From Bacteroidales bacterium UBA1035 (GTDB lineage Bacteria > Bacteroidota > Bacteroidia > Bacteroidales > Dysgonomonadaceae): a stretch of 44,437 nt of DNA. Both the position numbers and the translations under genes were made by a program. The DNA is taken from the NCBI GenBank assembly GCA_002316835.1, contig DCEG01000026.1, positions 1 through 44,437 on the forward strand, read 5' to 3'. Positions 33,510 through 42,210 of the stretch are shown piece after piece. Each line of letters opens with the position of its first letter. The stretch's first letter is position 1. The notes under the pieces were generated by a model, which saw nothing but the letters and a program-made list of their open reading frames with translations, did not search any database and was not told the origin of the DNA.

Positions 33510-34502
33510 ATGATCTATATAGTCAATAAATCCAATAAACCCGATTACAATATTGCTCTGGAAGAGTATTGTTTTAAAAAACTGCTGCATCACGATAAAG
33601 TGTTTATCCTGTGGATAAACGAGCCGGCTATCATAGTGGGTAAACACCAAAACACTATTGAGGAGATAAACTCGGAATATGTAAAACAGAATGGGATTCA
33701 CGTTGTGCGGCGCATATCGGGTGGGGGAGCCGTGTATCACGACCACAACAACCTCAACTACACCATTATTTCCAACGAAGACAAAGGTGCCGATTTCGAT
33801 TTCAAGACATTTTCGAAACCGGTAATTGATACATTAGCCGATTTGGGTGTGAAAGCCGAATTTACCGGACGAAACGATTTAGTTATCGATGGGAAGAAAA
33901 TTTGCGGAAATGCGCAAGCTTATATTCAGGGGCGGGTTATGCATCATGGATGTTTACTTTTCGATACCGATTTAACTGTGCTTTCGAAAGCGTTGGAAGC
34001 ACCAAAAGACAAGATTGAAAGCCGAAGTGTGAAATCTGTGCGAAGCGTAGTGGATAATATTCTGCCCAATCTGCCGGAAAAAATATCGGTTGATGAATTT
34101 TCCGATAAATTGCTGGAGCACATGAAATCGAAATTTCCCGAAATGAAAGAATATGTATTCTCGGAAGAAGAATTGGCTGAAATTGAAAATTTACGAGCTA
34201 CAAAATTTGGCACCTGGGAATGGAACTACGGACATTCTCCTAAATTTGATATCGAACGGCAATCGCGATATACGGCCGGAAAGATTCAGGTTTTTGCCGA
34301 TGTTAAGAACTCTGTTATTCAGCAAATTCGATTTTACGGAACCTTCTTTGGAAACAACAGCAACCTCTCGGAAGTAGAGAATGCGCTTGTTGGTATAAAA
34401 TACACACCGGAAGACGTTCGCGAAGCGCTTTCTGCAATTGAGTTCAACCATTATTTTGCCGGATTTTCGTTGGATGAACTTACGGAAGCAATTGTGGGCT
34501 AA
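33510..34502 (+). CDS. lplA: Lipoate-protein ligase A
   Basis: Attaches lipoate (via lipoyl-AMP) to lipoyl domains of 2-oxoacid dehydrogenases and the glycine cleavage H protein. The 330-residue cytoplasmic protein shows the signature RRISGGGAVYHDHNNLNYTI (67-86), GRNDLVIDGKKICGNAQ (120-136) with candidate catalytic Lys130, and a C-terminal accessory domain (about 245-330, beginning FGTWEWNYGHSPKFDI). Having both domains favours a full LplA over LipB/LipM types. It is monocistronic by appearance. Confidence 0.94.
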   Translation: MIYIVNKSNKPDYNIALEEYCFKKLLHHDKVFILWINEPAIIVGKHQNTIEEINSEYVKQNGIHVVRRISGGGAVYHDHNNLNYTIISNEDKGADFDFKTFSKPVIDTLADLGVKAEFTGRNDLVIDGKKICGNAQAYIQGRVMHHGCLLFDTDLTVLSKALEAPKDKIESRSVKSVRSVVDNILPNLPEKISVDEFSDKLLEHMKSKFPEMKEYVFSEEELAEIENLRATKFGTWEWNYGHSPKFDIERQSRYTAGKIQVFADVKNSVIQQIRFYGTFFGNNSNLSEVENALVGIKYTPEDVREALSAIEFNHYFAGFSLDELTEAIVG

Positions 34503-34524
34503 GAAGAGAATCAAGGTTCGCCAA

Positions 34525-34583
34525 AGTCTTTCCCTTGGGGGGAGAGATTTAGAGAGGGGCCGGGGACGAGCGGAGCGGAGGGG
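34525..34583. repeat. G-rich intergenic element
   Basis: A GC-rich strip in an AT-rich intergenic region with four G runs (34537-34542, 34556-34559, 34562-34565, 34580-34583). It resembles degenerate copies of the CCCTTGGGGG...GATTTAGAG intergenic repeat seen in many Bacteroidetes. A G-quadruplex is possible, but the loops are 13-14 bases. Confidence 0.5.
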
Positions 34584-34655
34584 TTACAAAATGTTTTGTT
34601 CCATTTTCTGAAAGAGAGAACGTTCCTAAATGCATGGGTCTAAAAATATAAACAG

Positions 34656-35594
34656 ATGAAAAAAATCATTTTCACCTTCTCCATTCTCCTACTTGTGTCG
34701 TGTATGGCAAATGCTCAAGGGAAATGGGCTATCGCTCTACACGGTGGAGCCGGAGGTGCGTCTGAAAACATGACGAAAGAGCAAATTGCTATTTACGAAG
34801 CGGAATTATTAAAATCACTCGAAATCGGAAAGCAGATGCTCAGTAACGGATCGTCTGCACTCGATGCGGTTGAGGCAGTGGTTGTCTCGCTGGAAAATAA
34901 TCCGATGTTCAATGCCGGTAAAGGAGCGGTTACCAACAGCGAAGGTATTCACGAACTGGATGCAGCCATCATGGACGGTTCAAACCTGAAAGCGGGTGCT
35001 GTTGCTGGAGTTCGTGATGTGAAAAACCCCATCAAAGCCGCCCGGTTAGTGATGGACAGTACGGCGCACGTGCTGCTTATTGCAGACGGCGCATCGGTAT
35101 TTGCAAAGCAAATGGGGTTGGAGATAGTGGATAACAGTTATTTTTCGGTGGACAAAAAAGTGAAACAGCACAGCGATAAAGGTACGGTGGGTTGTGTAGC
35201 ATTAGACGTTCATGGGAGTTTAGCAGCAGCAACTTCCACCGGCGGAATGCGCGGCAAAAAGTGGGGTCGCGTGGGCGATGTACCCATTATCGGTGCGGGA
35301 ACGTACGCCAATAATAATACGGTTGCCGTTTCCGGTACGGGACACGGTGAGTTGTGGATTCGTCGCGTAGTTGCTTACGATATCTCCGCTTTAATGGAAT
35401 ACAAAGGCTTATCGCTCGAAGAAGCGGCCAACGAAGTGATCTTTAACAAAATATCGCCTATGGGCGGTTCGGGTGGAGGAATTATTGCTGTGGATAAAAA
35501 CGGAAATATCAGTCTGGTTTTCAATACTTCGCTGATGCACAGGGCTTGGGCTAAAAGCACCGGAGAGCAGGGAACAGGGGTGTTGAAGAAGTAA
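34656..35594 (+). CDS. Isoaspartyl peptidase / L-asparaginase (Ntn hydrolase)
   Basis: Cleaves isoaspartyl dipeptides and asparagine after self-processing into two subunits. The 312-residue precursor shows KWAIALHGGAGG near the N-terminus, NAGKGAVTN, and the autocleavage site GTVGCVALD, where Thr177 becomes the N-terminal nucleophile; ATSTGGMRGKKWGRVGD and GTGHGELWIRR follow. The export signal is ambiguous: LLLVSC fits a lipobox (Cys16), while ANAQ fits signal peptidase I, so it may be a lipoprotein or a soluble periplasmic enzyme. It is separated from lplA by a G-rich repeat and from the convergent pirin gene by a hairpin. Confidence 0.93.
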   Translation: MKKIIFTFSILLLVSCMANAQGKWAIALHGGAGGASENMTKEQIAIYEAELLKSLEIGKQMLSNGSSALDAVEAVVVSLENNPMFNAGKGAVTNSEGIHELDAAIMDGSNLKAGAVAGVRDVKNPIKAARLVMDSTAHVLLIADGASVFAKQMGLEIVDNSYFSVDKKVKQHSDKGTVGCVALDVHGSLAAATSTGGMRGKKWGRVGDVPIIGAGTYANNNTVAVSGTGHGELWIRRVVAYDISALMEYKGLSLEEAANEVIFNKISPMGGSGGGIIAVDKNGNISLVFNTSLMHRAWAKSTGEQGTGVLKK

Positions 35595-35621
35595 AAATTG
35601 ATTATTATTCGATATAAAGAG

Positions 35622-35654
35622 AAACGGTTTTCAGCTATTTGCCGAAAACCGTTT
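35622..35654. terminator. Bidirectional terminator between asparaginase and pirin genes
   Basis: An 11-bp perfect stem (35622-35632 with 35644-35654) with an 11-base apex that can add two G-C pairs, flanked by A and T runs on both sides. It lies between convergent genes. Confidence 0.85.
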
Positions 35655-35659
35655 TCTGA

Positions 35660-36556
35660 TTAATCCTCCAAATATCCGAATTTACCTTGATGAAAATCCT
35701 CAAAAGCCTGAAGTATTTCCCTTCTGGTATTCATTACAAATGGCCCGTGAGGGACAATCGGTTCATTTATGGGTTCTCCGCTCATTATAAGCACCAAAGC
35801 ATTTTCTGCGGCCTCTATCGTGAAAGTCTCACCTTCGTTTTCAAAGAGGACAAGATGATCTGTAGGCGCTTTTTTGCTGCCGTTCACCATTATTTCTCCT
35901 TCCAGCACAAGTAAAGCCGTATTGTAGTTGGCAGGGAAATTAAAGTCGGCTTTTCCGCCTTTATTCAATCTGGCATTCATCAGATGAATGGGCGTAAAAG
36001 TACTTGCTTTACCTTTGGTTTCGCGATAATTTCCGGCAATAACTTCAACGGTGCCCGCGTTATTTTCCAGAACGGCTTTGCCCATTTCAGCATTGGTAAT
36101 CGCCTGGTATTTAGGTGCTGACATTTTATCTTTTGCCGGCAGATTTACCCACAATTGCACCATTTGAAAATCACCGCCTTGTTTGCTCCATTCCTTTTCG
36201 TGAAATTCCTTGTGCAAAATGCCGCTCGCGGCAGTCATCCACTGCACATCGCCTTCGCCGATGATTCCGCCACCTCCGCTGCTGTCGTGGTGTTCCACTT
36301 TTCCTTTGTATGCAATGGTTACGGTCTCAAATCCCCTGTGCGGATGCACGCCTACGCCTAACGGTTTTTCCGAAGCCGGGAATTTGAATTTTGAATTGTA
36401 ATCCAATAAAATAAACGGATTCATTCGTTCCATTTCCAGGTGATAACCTCCCGGAATAAAATTATGTACTCTGAAACCATCACCTACCCAATGCGCTTCG
36501 GGTGGTGCTGCTATTAATTCTACGTTCTTTATATTCATTTTTTCTTCTTTTTTCAT
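35660..36556 (-). CDS. Pirin family protein
   Basis: A bicupin protein of 298 residues; bacterial pirins are iron-binding and some have quercetinase activity. The iron ligands known from pirin are conserved: HPHRGF (His71, His73) and GILHKEF (His115, Glu117). The C-terminal cupin and pirin_C domain (about 190-285) ends with NEPIVPHGPFVMNTRREI. The start is uncertain: ATG 36556 gives MKKEEK ahead of a second ATG at 36538, and the purine-rich codons between could act as the ribosome landing site for the shorter form. Physiological substrate unknown. Confidence 0.92.
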   Translation of the reverse strand: MKKEEKMNIKNVELIAAPPEAHWVGDGFRVHNFIPGGYHLEMERMNPFILLDYNSKFKFPASEKPLGVGVHPHRGFETVTIAYKGKVEHHDSSGGGGIIGEGDVQWMTAASGILHKEFHEKEWSKQGGDFQMVQLWVNLPAKDKMSAPKYQAITNAEMGKAVLENNAGTVEVIAGNYRETKGKASTFTPIHLMNARLNKGGKADFNFPANYNTALLVLEGEIMVNGSKKAPTDHLVLFENEGETFTIEAAENALVLIMSGEPINEPIVPHGPFVMNTRREILQAFEDFHQGKFGYLED

Positions 36557-36636
36557 ATTACATCACAAAAATACGCCAATAAAATATCTTTTGCATTGAT
36601 GTATGGTAAGAACTGGATTTTTCCGTAAATACAAAC

Positions 36637-36666
36637 TTGTCATTCCGACGATAGGAAGAATCTATA
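36637..36666. repeat. Dispersed TTGTCATTC repeat, single copy
   Basis: The intergenic sequence TTGTCATTCCGACGATAGGA followed by AGAATCTAT matches the common TGTCATTC...GAAGAATCT element; a paired version lies at 40682-40763. It sits just past the end of the ketopantoate-reductase-like gene and before the pirin gene on its right-to-left reading. Confidence 0.6.
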
Positions 36667-36672
36667 TTTGTT

Positions 36673-37596
36673 TTACATCATTTTCTTCAATTCTTTCAAT
36701 TCAAATCCTTTACTTTTTGCCAATTCTACGAAATCTTTTGTGAGGTACTCCATTTCGCTTTTCGCGTTCAGTGCGTGATTGGAGATTACCGATTCTGCCC
36801 ATTCCGAATTGAACATGCTGGCGATGATACGGGTAAAAAAAAACTGCGGAGCAAATCGCATAATGTGATATTTCGATGGGGTAATGCCGATTTTAGACCG
36901 ATGTATAAAGTTAAAAGACTCCCGTAACGCTTTGCAGGTCTGGTTAATGGCTTTTTTGTTTTTAGCCAGGGAGTAATTGTTACCTCCATCGTAATAGATT
37001 CCGTAAGCTAACGGACATACCAACGCTAAATGTGTTTTTTGCCAGGCGTCCATATCAGGCGAAATTGCGGTTGGGAAACCGGCATTTTTCAGTATCTGGT
37101 TCAATATTTCAATTCTTGCCGGATTTTTCCCGTTTATTTCTCCGAAAGTAGTCGGCTGAACGGTTTTGCCGGTAAGATTATAATAGACAATTCCGTTTTC
37201 TGTTTTTCCGCCTGCTCCGGGAAATGCCGGAATAATTCTTCCTTTTCCCACCACGCTTTCCCATGCGTCGTAACCTTTGGCGTTATTGACCATAAAAACG
37301 ATACTGGGCGATACTACTTTGGCCAAAACAGGTAGTGCGTCATCCACCTGCTCTGCCCGTATGGTAACAAAAACAAAGTCGTATGTGTCTTGTGGTTGAA
37401 CTTCCGGAATTACATTAATGGCGTATGTTTCAACCGGGTGTTTTCCGGTTTGGATTTGTAGTCCGTTTTCTTTCAGAAACTCATATCGTTTACCACGAGC
37501 CAGCATCGTTACATCCTGTCCCGATTTAGCCAACAGTCCACCGTAAACCGAACCGATTACACCGGAACCAAAAATTAAAATTTTAGAATGATGCAT
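36673..37596 (-). CDS. Ketopantoate reductase (ApbA/PanE) family oxidoreductase
   Basis: A 307-residue NADPH-dependent dehydrogenase. The N-terminal Rossmann fold has KILIFGSGVIGSVYGGLL (GxGxxG at about 10-15), then VTMLARGKRYEFLKENGLQI and DFVFVTIRAEQVDDALPVL, as in PanE. The C-terminal helical domain (about 175-307) contains AWQKTHLALVCPLAYGIYYD, with a lysine in the catalytic-lysine region. Divergence in the C-terminal domain leaves open whether the substrate is ketopantoate or another 2-oxo acid; no pantothenate genes are near. It is probably transcribed with the pirin gene or alone. Confidence 0.82.
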   Translation of the reverse strand: MHHSKILIFGSGVIGSVYGGLLAKSGQDVTMLARGKRYEFLKENGLQIQTGKHPVETYAINVIPEVQPQDTYDFVFVTIRAEQVDDALPVLAKVVSPSIVFMVNNAKGYDAWESVVGKGRIIPAFPGAGGKTENGIVYYNLTGKTVQPTTFGEINGKNPARIEILNQILKNAGFPTAISPDMDAWQKTHLALVCPLAYGIYYDGGNNYSLAKNKKAINQTCKALRESFNFIHRSKIGITPSKYHIMRFAPQFFFTRIIASMFNSEWAESVISNHALNAKSEMEYLTKDFVELAKSKGFELKELKKMM

Positions 37597-37717
37597 TTTT
37601 ATTTAATCAGCTGTATTTACAAATATTTTCTTCATCTCTATCTAATTTGTATTCTGATATAAATTTTTGTGAGTTCATATGTTGCTTATACATGAAGAAA
37701 GTTTTTTTGCTTTGGTT

Positions 37718-39139
37718 TTACTTCACATCAATCACCAGTACCCAGTCTTTTTGCTGTTGATTGGGAGGTGTAAATGTTTGAGTTCCGGTGTCGTATTTTC
37801 CTTTTACCCGATTATATTTTCCCGTTATGGGATTGAACCACGATATTTTTTTCACTCCTTGCTTCAACTTACCGAGATCTACCTGAACAGGTTTCGGTTG
37901 AGGGAGGTAGATCATAGCATACGTGGCTTTCTGATTGCGTGTAGCAATGATGATATCGCGATAATCGCTTCCGCGATCGGAAACCACCAGGCTGTTGTCT
38001 TCTACGCGGTTAAAATCGGGTCGGGAGAGCATCAAATCTTTCAAATGGTGAATGTGATTGACTGCTTTTGCCGTCAGTGCACGACGCCATCCGATAATGG
38101 TGTCGCCAATCCAGATGGGTGCGTTGCGTGTGGTATCAAGAAACTGCCAAATCTGGTGATGCCCGTAAACGGCGCCGGCGCCACCGGCGAAAACGCCTCG
38201 ATAGATGCGGGCACGAACATCGTAATCGTCAAAATACCCTCGCTCTGCGCGTGTCCATTTTCCGTCCCACACGTTTACCGGATGATCTTCGTAACACGGT
38301 TCCAAATCCATGGAAGGACGTTTAGGCATCTTTTTCAAATCGTTAGCGATAATTTCCCACGGCTCTGCCGTGCGGCTTCCGTGTCCGCTTTGGTGAGCGT
38401 TCATATCCAACCAGTCTTCCTCCTGCAGGTATGCCGAAGTCTCAGGCCATCCGGGATGATACGTGATGAACACATCTTTTCCGTAGGTGTCTTCTATTGC
38501 TTTAGCCATTGCACGCCACACCGGACGGTCATCGTGCTTGCGCCCTTCTCTTTCGTAAGTTGCTGCGCGGTCGCCACCTAAAATCCAGATAATGTTCCAT
38601 TGATTTTTGTATCGTTCTGCCAGTTTTTTTGCGTATGTGTACGCGGCATCGGGATTATTGTTGAAAATCATCGGGCCCTCACCCCAGTTGTACGCTACTT
38701 TATCTCCCCATGTCGGTAACAGTCCTATATACAGTTTTCTTTTCGCTGCCTCCTGAATCACGAAATCCACGTTATCCCAGTAATCGTATTCTTCGGCATT
38801 TTTAGGGTTGTTTCCGGGAGTAATATCCCATTCCAGCGTTTCCAGATTTTTGAAAGGCACATCGCCATACAGGTTAGGTTGACGAATACCATTCGATTCT
38901 GCCAGTGCAACGGCCATAATGACGTTGAATTGTTGTTTTTTCCGGGTATTCAGGTAATGAACAGCTTCTTCACGCGTCAGGCGGTGAAACAGTTCCCATC
39001 CGGTATCGCCCATCCAGAAGAAAGGTTTTCCGTCTTTTTTGGTGACAAGATACGTCTTGGTGGCATCAACGCCAATTTGTGCTTCAGATGAGGTGATTGC
39101 TAAAAAGAGAACCAGGAAAATTAAAATAGTCTTCTTCAT
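37718..39139 (-). CDS. GH140-like glycoside hydrolase (apiosidase family, DUF4038)
   Basis: An exported 473-residue hydrolase with signal MKKTILIFLVLFLAITSSEA. The catalytic TIM barrel (about 25-370) is of the DUF4038/GH140 type: KPFFWMGDTGWELFHRL near the start, IIWILGGDRAATYE with Asp190 as candidate acid, and SMDLEPCYEDHP with Glu280/Glu284 as candidate nucleophile. A C-terminal beta-sandwich (about 385-473, KQGVKKISWFNPITGKYNRV) matches the collagen-binding-like domain of these enzymes. GH140 members cleave apiose linkages in rhamnogalacturonan II. It follows the GH28-like gene by 21 bases, so the two form a pectin-degrading operon. Confidence 0.87.
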   Translation of the reverse strand: MKKTILIFLVLFLAITSSEAQIGVDATKTYLVTKKDGKPFFWMGDTGWELFHRLTREEAVHYLNTRKKQQFNVIMAVALAESNGIRQPNLYGDVPFKNLETLEWDITPGNNPKNAEEYDYWDNVDFVIQEAAKRKLYIGLLPTWGDKVAYNWGEGPMIFNNNPDAAYTYAKKLAERYKNQWNIIWILGGDRAATYEREGRKHDDRPVWRAMAKAIEDTYGKDVFITYHPGWPETSAYLQEEDWLDMNAHQSGHGSRTAEPWEIIANDLKKMPKRPSMDLEPCYEDHPVNVWDGKWTRAERGYFDDYDVRARIYRGVFAGGAGAVYGHHQIWQFLDTTRNAPIWIGDTIIGWRRALTAKAVNHIHHLKDLMLSRPDFNRVEDNSLVVSDRGSDYRDIIIATRNQKATYAMIYLPQPKPVQVDLGKLKQGVKKISWFNPITGKYNRVKGKYDTGTQTFTPPNQQQKDWVLVIDVK

Positions 39140-39160
39140 AGGTTTATAAGTTTTGTGTTT

Positions 39161-40552
39161 TTATTTTACAGAAATATTTTCTACAAATTCATTCAACTTC
39201 ATTATATTATCTTTTACCTGGACAAGAGGTTTACCGGCCACTTTGCAATTTTCGAAAACAATATTTTCTACTTTATGATTTTCATCGTATGCAAAAATAA
39301 CTATAGGCCCTTGGTGAAGCCAATTTACATTTTTGATGGTTATGTCTTTGATGTGTCCTGCAGGGCCTTCTCCATATTTAGTACCGTCGGTGATATGAAG
39401 TTCAAAAAGCTTTATTTCGGATTCTTCCACCCGGATGTCTTCAAACAGAATGTTGCTTATTACCGCCGGCCCGTCGCAAATAATGCTGAAACCGCTGTGT
39501 CCGTCAACGCGACTGCCGCCTCGTGCCATCAGAATATCGCAGTTTTTAACAGTAACGTCTTTTACGAATTCGGCGTTGGTTTCAAATCCGATGGTTACGC
39601 CATCTGCATAAGCAAACCCGATCATAATATTATTCTCCACCCAAATATCTTTTATGGGATGTGAAGGATCAGGTGCTTTTATAGCGATACAATCGTCGGA
39701 ACACCGCATAAAACTATCGGTTATTTTCACGCGTTGAGAACCTGCGGGATTAATTCCGTCGGAACTGGGTCCGAAACCCAGAACTTTTACATTTCGATAT
39801 TCAACGTCGCGGCAATTTACCAGTGTATTTGTCCAGCTAACACTGTTTCTGATGGTAACTCCTTCGAATAAAATATTGCTGCTGTTCTCAATCAGTACCA
39901 TCCGGCTGAACCGGTAATCACCATCGAGAATTCCACGGCCGGTTACTTTTATGTTCTTCGCATCATTTGCCCGGATTCCACCGTAAACTATAGCTCCTGC
40001 AGCAATATAAACCGCCTGGTTATCTTTCAGTTCAATGTATCCCGGTTCGTGAATGCCGGGTCCAAAATAAATTACATCTTTGTCTCGGGGTCTAGGCTTA
40101 TTTTTCTCTTCGGGATTTATAAACAAATAGAGTGGGGGCAGATCGTCCACTTCGATCACCAGTTGTCTTTGATCTTGACAAGAGAACGCAATTTTATTTC
40201 CGGTAATCTTTGGAGTGATACCTTTACTTACCGGCTTTACGACTACTTTACCGGGCTTTTCAGGCAGTGTGATTTCGAAATCGAGCTTGCCGGTACCTTC
40301 AAACGAAGCGATGTGCATCACCTGATGCTCACGCACATAAGGGGCATTGAACCAATCGGGTAGTTTGTCAATTTCCAGATTAGAAGTATAATGTTCTGTC
40401 CAGATCTTTTGCTTATTGACTTTTACCGAAAAAAGTTTACTTTCCTTAGCCCCCTTTAATTTCGGATAAGGTTTCACACTTGCCGGTAATTGGAAATTGA
40501 ATGTGTAAAGTAGGAACGTGATAATAGAAATAAGTAAAACAATTTTTTTCAT
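39161..40552 (-). CDS. GH28-like pectin hydrolase (beta-helix), atypical active site
   Basis: An exported right-handed beta-helix enzyme of 463 residues. Signal or anchor: MKKIVLLISIITFLLYTF. An N-terminal beta domain (about 25-165) precedes the helix; core repeats include GGIRANDAKNIKVTGRGILD and FEGVTIRNSVSWTNTLVNC. GH28 acids appear conserved: Asp265 in SSDGINP and Asp286-Asp287 in SDDCIAIK. The usual GHGxSIGS histidine motif is replaced by YADGVTIGFETN, so catalysis or substrate may differ from polygalacturonase. The ATG at 40552 is chosen because the -7 element lies just upstream; the longer in-frame start at 40660 would precede it. It is in an operon with the GH140-like gene. Confidence 0.82.
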   Translation of the reverse strand: MKKIVLLISIITFLLYTFNFQLPASVKPYPKLKGAKESKLFSVKVNKQKIWTEHYTSNLEIDKLPDWFNAPYVREHQVMHIASFEGTGKLDFEITLPEKPGKVVVKPVSKGITPKITGNKIAFSCQDQRQLVIEVDDLPPLYLFINPEEKNKPRPRDKDVIYFGPGIHEPGYIELKDNQAVYIAAGAIVYGGIRANDAKNIKVTGRGILDGDYRFSRMVLIENSSNILFEGVTIRNSVSWTNTLVNCRDVEYRNVKVLGFGPSSDGINPAGSQRVKITDSFMRCSDDCIAIKAPDPSHPIKDIWVENNIMIGFAYADGVTIGFETNAEFVKDVTVKNCDILMARGGSRVDGHSGFSIICDGPAVISNILFEDIRVEESEIKLFELHITDGTKYGEGPAGHIKDITIKNVNWLHQGPIVIFAYDENHKVENIVFENCKVAGKPLVQVKDNIMKLNEFVENISVK

Positions 40553-40573
40553 ATCTGCGACTTCGAATTTTCG

Positions 40574-40581
40574 CAAATATA
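40574..40581 (-). promoter_or_regulatory. -7 element for the GH28/GH140 operon
   Basis: Reads TATATTTG on the minus strand, 22 bases before the ATG. No -33 TTTG at the normal distance. Confidence 0.6.
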
Positions 40582-40681
40582 AGGAATAAATCGGTTGGAT
40601 GATTAGGCGGAAAGAATAATTTTGCCAACCTAATCGTAAATGTGAAGGGGATTGTTTCAAAAGTCTGACTACGTTTCATTA

Positions 40682-40763
40682 TGTCATATTGAACGCAGTG
40701 AAATATCTAATTTGTATAGAGAAATAGATTCTTCATTTCGTTAAAATTCCGTTCAGAATGACA
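40682..40763. repeat. Dispersed TGTCATTC repeat, inverted pair
   Basis: Two related arms in opposite orientation: 40682-40709 (TGTCATATTGAACGCAGTGA...) and 40725-40763, whose complement begins TGTCATTCTGAACGGAAT. This forms an imperfect palindrome of about 80 bases around a short AT spacer. It occupies most of the 40553-40810 gap between the MFS gene and the hydrolase operon; no ORF is seen there. Confidence 0.7.
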
Positions 40764-40810
40764 AATTAACAGTTAGCTTTACTTATGAAACAGCCTCTTT
40801 AGGGGTAAAT

Positions 40811-42109
40811 TTACTTCGATTTCCTAAACGATTCCGAAAGACGGTGATAAGCTTTGGTTCGGAAGGCCAGCAAAGACAACAGCAACATGAAAGCACCGGC
40901 CAAAACAAATGTAAGCGCTATACCGCGGGCATTCCCTTCTCCAAGCAACCAGCCGAAGACTTGTTTTCCGGCATCGCTGTCCATAAAAGGGATAATGGAG
41001 AATTGTGCTATCGGGCCGATCAGATAACTGGATATGGGAGTAGCAGCAGATTCCACGGTTTGGGCAAATCCGAAAACACGGCCTTGTTTGATTTTCGGTA
41101 CGACGGTTTGAATAATGGTTTGTTCGGCAGCTTCGATAAACGGAACGAAAAACATGTAGAGAAAAATCCCTGCCAGAAACAACCACGCCCATTCGCGAAC
41201 CGTAAAAAGCAGGCTGATCATGCTCGCAATTACGTACCCGTAAAGCAGTGTTCGTAATGGTTTTTTACCCAATCCTTTTTTTGCGATAGCCATGCCGCCG
41301 AAAATAAATCCTGTCCCGGTAATGCCGAGGAGAATACCCCACAATTCCACCGAAAACATTTCGAGCCCGTAAGGGTCAAGCAGCACCATAAATATTCCGC
41401 CGATAAAGTTGTTGAATGTGGTGAAAAATATCAAGGGCATCAGCCCGGGAACGGAACGAATGGCTTTTATGGCACCTTTAAAATCGATTTGTTTGTTCAG
41501 TACTTCGGGGTCGTGATGCAGGTGATTTTCGGGTATCGGAACAAAAAAGAGATGAATCAACGCCAATCCTGATAAAATAAGCGTGATGTACATCGCCCAC
41601 TCAAGTCCCATCTTCCCGATGACCAATCCGCTGAAAACCGTATTGGCGATCATCCCGAAACCTTGTACCATTCCCACCATTCCGTTGGCGCGGGCGTAGT
41701 CTTCCTTCGGAACTAAAATAGAAACGGTTGTCGAAAGTGCTATCGAACGAAGATTGCTGACAAGCGCACTCAAAAGAATGGAAAGCGAAAAAATCCAGAA
41801 CGCAGGCGACGACATATCGGCAATTTCCTGACGATCGAAAATCAGAAAAACTGACCCTGCAAGCAATAAAAATGCAATCGCTATTACCGATGAAACGGCT
41901 ATTACCTTCTTTTTCCTATGCTTGTCAACAATGGTGCCGAAAAACATCCCCGACAGTGTAACAAGCGTCATAAAAGTTCCACTAAGTATGGAAAGAATAA
42001 GAACGGAATGGGTTTCGAGATAGAGCCAGAAAGACAATGCACTCCACAGAAAAAAAGTGGAGGTGTTTGCTACAGCTATATTGATGAGAATATTGAGAAA
42101 TCGTTTCAT
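40811..42109 (-). CDS. MFS transporter (drug-efflux-like)
   Basis: A 432-residue inner-membrane transporter with about 12 hydrophobic helices. The MFS motif A in loop 2-3 is recognisable as GTIVDKHRKKKV (about 58-69). The arrangement and sequence resemble the MefA/macrolide-efflux branch (DHA3-like), with a central cytoplasmic loop around residues 190-215 (VPIPENHLHHDPEVL). The substrate cannot be read. It is flanked by the TGTCATTC repeat downstream and diverges from the VOC gene, with 101 bases between starts. No regulator is adjacent. Confidence 0.9.
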   Translation of the reverse strand: MKRFLNILINIAVANTSTFFLWSALSFWLYLETHSVLILSILSGTFMTLVTLSGMFFGTIVDKHRKKKVIAVSSVIAIAFLLLAGSVFLIFDRQEIADMSSPAFWIFSLSILLSALVSNLRSIALSTTVSILVPKEDYARANGMVGMVQGFGMIANTVFSGLVIGKMGLEWAMYITLILSGLALIHLFFVPIPENHLHHDPEVLNKQIDFKGAIKAIRSVPGLMPLIFFTTFNNFIGGIFMVLLDPYGLEMFSVELWGILLGITGTGFIFGGMAIAKKGLGKKPLRTLLYGYVIASMISLLFTVREWAWLFLAGIFLYMFFVPFIEAAEQTIIQTVVPKIKQGRVFGFAQTVESAATPISSYLIGPIAQFSIIPFMDSDAGKQVFGWLLGEGNARGIALTFVLAGAFMLLLSLLAFRTKAYHRLSESFRKSK

Positions 42110-42166
42110 TCGTGCGTTCAGAAAAACAGACTTTTAAACAACGTAAGTGATTTTTTGTTCGGACGG

Positions 42167-42193
42167 TAAATTTGCAGAAAAAATGTATCTTTA
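42167..42193 (+). promoter_or_regulatory. Possible promoter region of the VOC-HD-DUF1801 operon
   Basis: Two candidate -7 elements: TAAATTTG (42167-42174) matches TAnnTTTG exactly, and TATCTTTA (42186-42193) has one mismatch and lies 18 bases before the ATG. Neither has a well-spaced -33 TTTG. Confidence 0.45.
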
Positions 42194-42210
42194 CGCGAAA
42201 AAATGACGTT

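Noticed and set aside
37679..38581. A 300-codon rightward ORF opposite the GH140-like gene
   Set aside because: The product is Cys/His/Phe-rich without domain character and lies wholly against a clear hydrolase gene.
39155..39664. A 169-codon rightward ORF opposite the GH28-like gene
   Set aside because: Shadow frame of the hydrolase; no signal, motif or promoter of its own.
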